Positions 63,372 through 64,000 of a DNA stretch of 64,000 nucleotides are shown here, in pieces. The position numbers and the translations under genes are program-made. Numbering within the stretch: the first letter of the stretch is position 1; each line of letters begins with the position of its first letter. The notes beneath the pieces are model-generated. The model had not been told where the DNA came from. It searched no databases and saw only the letters and a list, made by a program, of their open reading frames with translations. The stretch lies in NCBI GenBank assembly GCA_942492055.1, contig CALODP010000015.1, forward strand, positions 806,001 to 870,000, written 5' to 3'. This DNA comes from CALODP01 sp942492055 (lineage in GTDB: Bacteria; Bacteroidota; Ignavibacteria; Ignavibacteriales; Melioribacteraceae).

Positions 63372-64000
63372 ATGAAAACATTTATAAAAATATTAACCGG
63401 CTTTGTAGTTCTTTTACAATCGGTATTGTTTGCTCAATACGATTTCGGATTTGATTTTTCAAAAGCCGGTTCTGCCGGGTTGCAAGCTCTGAAAATTGGA
63501 GTGGGCGCTAGAGAAACCGGAATGGGAGAATCTGTTGTGGCTGTTGTAAATGATGCAAATTCTGTCTTTTGGAATCCGGCCGGATTAGCTTATGTAAATA
63601 ATTATCAAGTCTCATTTTCTCAAAATAATTGGATTGTTGATAGTAAGCAATATTCTGCGGTCGCAGCGGTCTCTTTCGACGCATTCACAGCAGCAATTAG
63701 CGTATCCGATTTTTCAATAAACGAATTTGAAGAGACTACGGTATTAAATCCCGAAGGAACCGGACGAATGGTTAGCGCGGGAGATTTATCCATTGGACTC
63801 TCCTTGGCAAAGCGATTCACCGATAAACTCTCTATTGGTGCTCAGGTAAAATATCTCCAAGAAAAGCTTGACGATTATGATGTTAACAATGTCCTTTTCG
63901 ATTTCGGAGCAATATATGAAACCGGATTTCGCAATCTACGATTGGGTTTCTCTTTTCAACATTACGGACCTGATATGAAATACGCTTATCAGGAATTCCG
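63372..64000 (+). CDS. PorV/PorQ-family outer-membrane protein (3' truncated)
   Basis: The ATG at 63372 begins MKTFIKILTGFVVLLQSVLFAQ, a signal peptide, then AGLQALKIGVGARETGMGES and DANSVFWNPAGLA, the UPF0164/PorV-PorQ signature. At least 209 codons are open to the end of the window. Family members are FadL-like barrels that partner the type IX system (PorV shuttles substrates to the attachment complex). It starts eight bases after the secreted protein's stop. The C-terminal half is outside the window. Confidence 0.9.
   Translation, partial: MKTFIKILTGFVVLLQSVLFAQYDFGFDFSKAGSAGLQALKIGVGARETGMGESVVAVVNDANSVFWNPAGLAYVNNYQVSFSQNNWIVDSKQYSAVAAVSFDAFTAAISVSDFSINEFEETTVLNPEGTGRMVSAGDLSIGLSLAKRFTDKLSIGAQVKYLQEKLDDYDVNNVLFDFGAIYETGFRNLRLGFSFQHYGPDMKYAYQEF

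Noticed and set aside
1..64000. tRNA, rRNA or insertion-sequence genes
   Set aside because: No cloverleaf with a GGTTCGA-type arm, no rRNA stretch and no transposase frame was found by reading; a covariance search would be decisive.

Overview
The window is AT-rich bacterial DNA from a member of the Bacteroidota-related FCB superphylum. The signs are type IX (Por) secretion-type C-terminal tails at 1-177 and at the end of 61549-63363, a PorV/PorQ-family barrel at the right edge, several TonB-dependent receptors with carboxypeptidase-regulatory-like N-terminal domains, an FCB-type carotenoid operon, and one Bacteroidota-like TTG/TAnnTTTG promoter. The species cannot be named from the sequence; an Ignavibacteria-, Marinimicrobia- or Cloacimonadota-like lineage fits better than a classical Bacteroides. 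No rRNA, tRNA, CRISPR array or intact insertion sequence was seen.

Left part (1-11.2 kb): the tail of a secreted protein, then one intact and two decayed tandem copies of an outer-membrane-type protein (385-3753). A 0.9 kb gene graveyard with a 21-bp degenerate repeat follows. Next come a TRIC-type channel and a LytS-like kinase/LytTR regulator pair placed directly before a CstA-family transporter, the layout of the Bts/Yjd pyruvate or peptide uptake systems. A porin-like barrel and a META-domain lipoprotein close this part.

Gas-vesicle island (11.4-25.6 kb): a PAS histidine kinase and an NtrC-class regulator precede a candidate sigma-54 promoter (14431-14446) and 17 collinear genes. These are gvpA, a coiled-coil gene, a GvpC-like gene with 33-residue periodicity, gvpN, a small coiled-coil gene, an Hsp20-type gvpH, an ArsA/Get3 ATPase, a CDC48-type double AAA ATPase, four GvpF/L genes (one fused to a J-domain), gvpG, gvpO, a second GvpA-like gene, gvpK and gvpJ. 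The cluster is unusually rich in chaperone-type functions (Hsp20, J-domain, Get3/ArsA, CDC48, MoxR/GvpN), which suggests dedicated handling of the very hydrophobic shell proteins.

Carotenoid operon (25.7-33.8 kb, minus strand, convergent with gvp): crtI, crtB, an unknown secreted helical protein, crtYcd, a second CrtI-like desaturase, an acyltransferase, a GT2 glycosyltransferase (CruG-like), a CruF-type hydratase and a CrtW ketolase, nearly all translationally coupled. Together they predict a monocyclic 4-keto carotenoid glycoside ester resembling salinixanthin.

Right part (33.8-64 kb): a copper module (HMA-AraC regulator, CopZ, CopA); a long AT-rich gap; a small membrane protein; a TPR histidine kinase; a TonB receptor; an Ntn-hydrolase lipoprotein; a yjdF gene behind a yjdF (azaaromatic) riboswitch; an acetyl-CoA/succinate CoA-transferase; a TetR-barrel-ABC-FtsX-LolA-like operon; a UPF0316 membrane protein; a THUMP-like methyltransferase; and a GntR-regulated locus joining a sugar-type ABC importer (no ATPase) to a TonB receptor, a secreted protein and PorV/PorQ.
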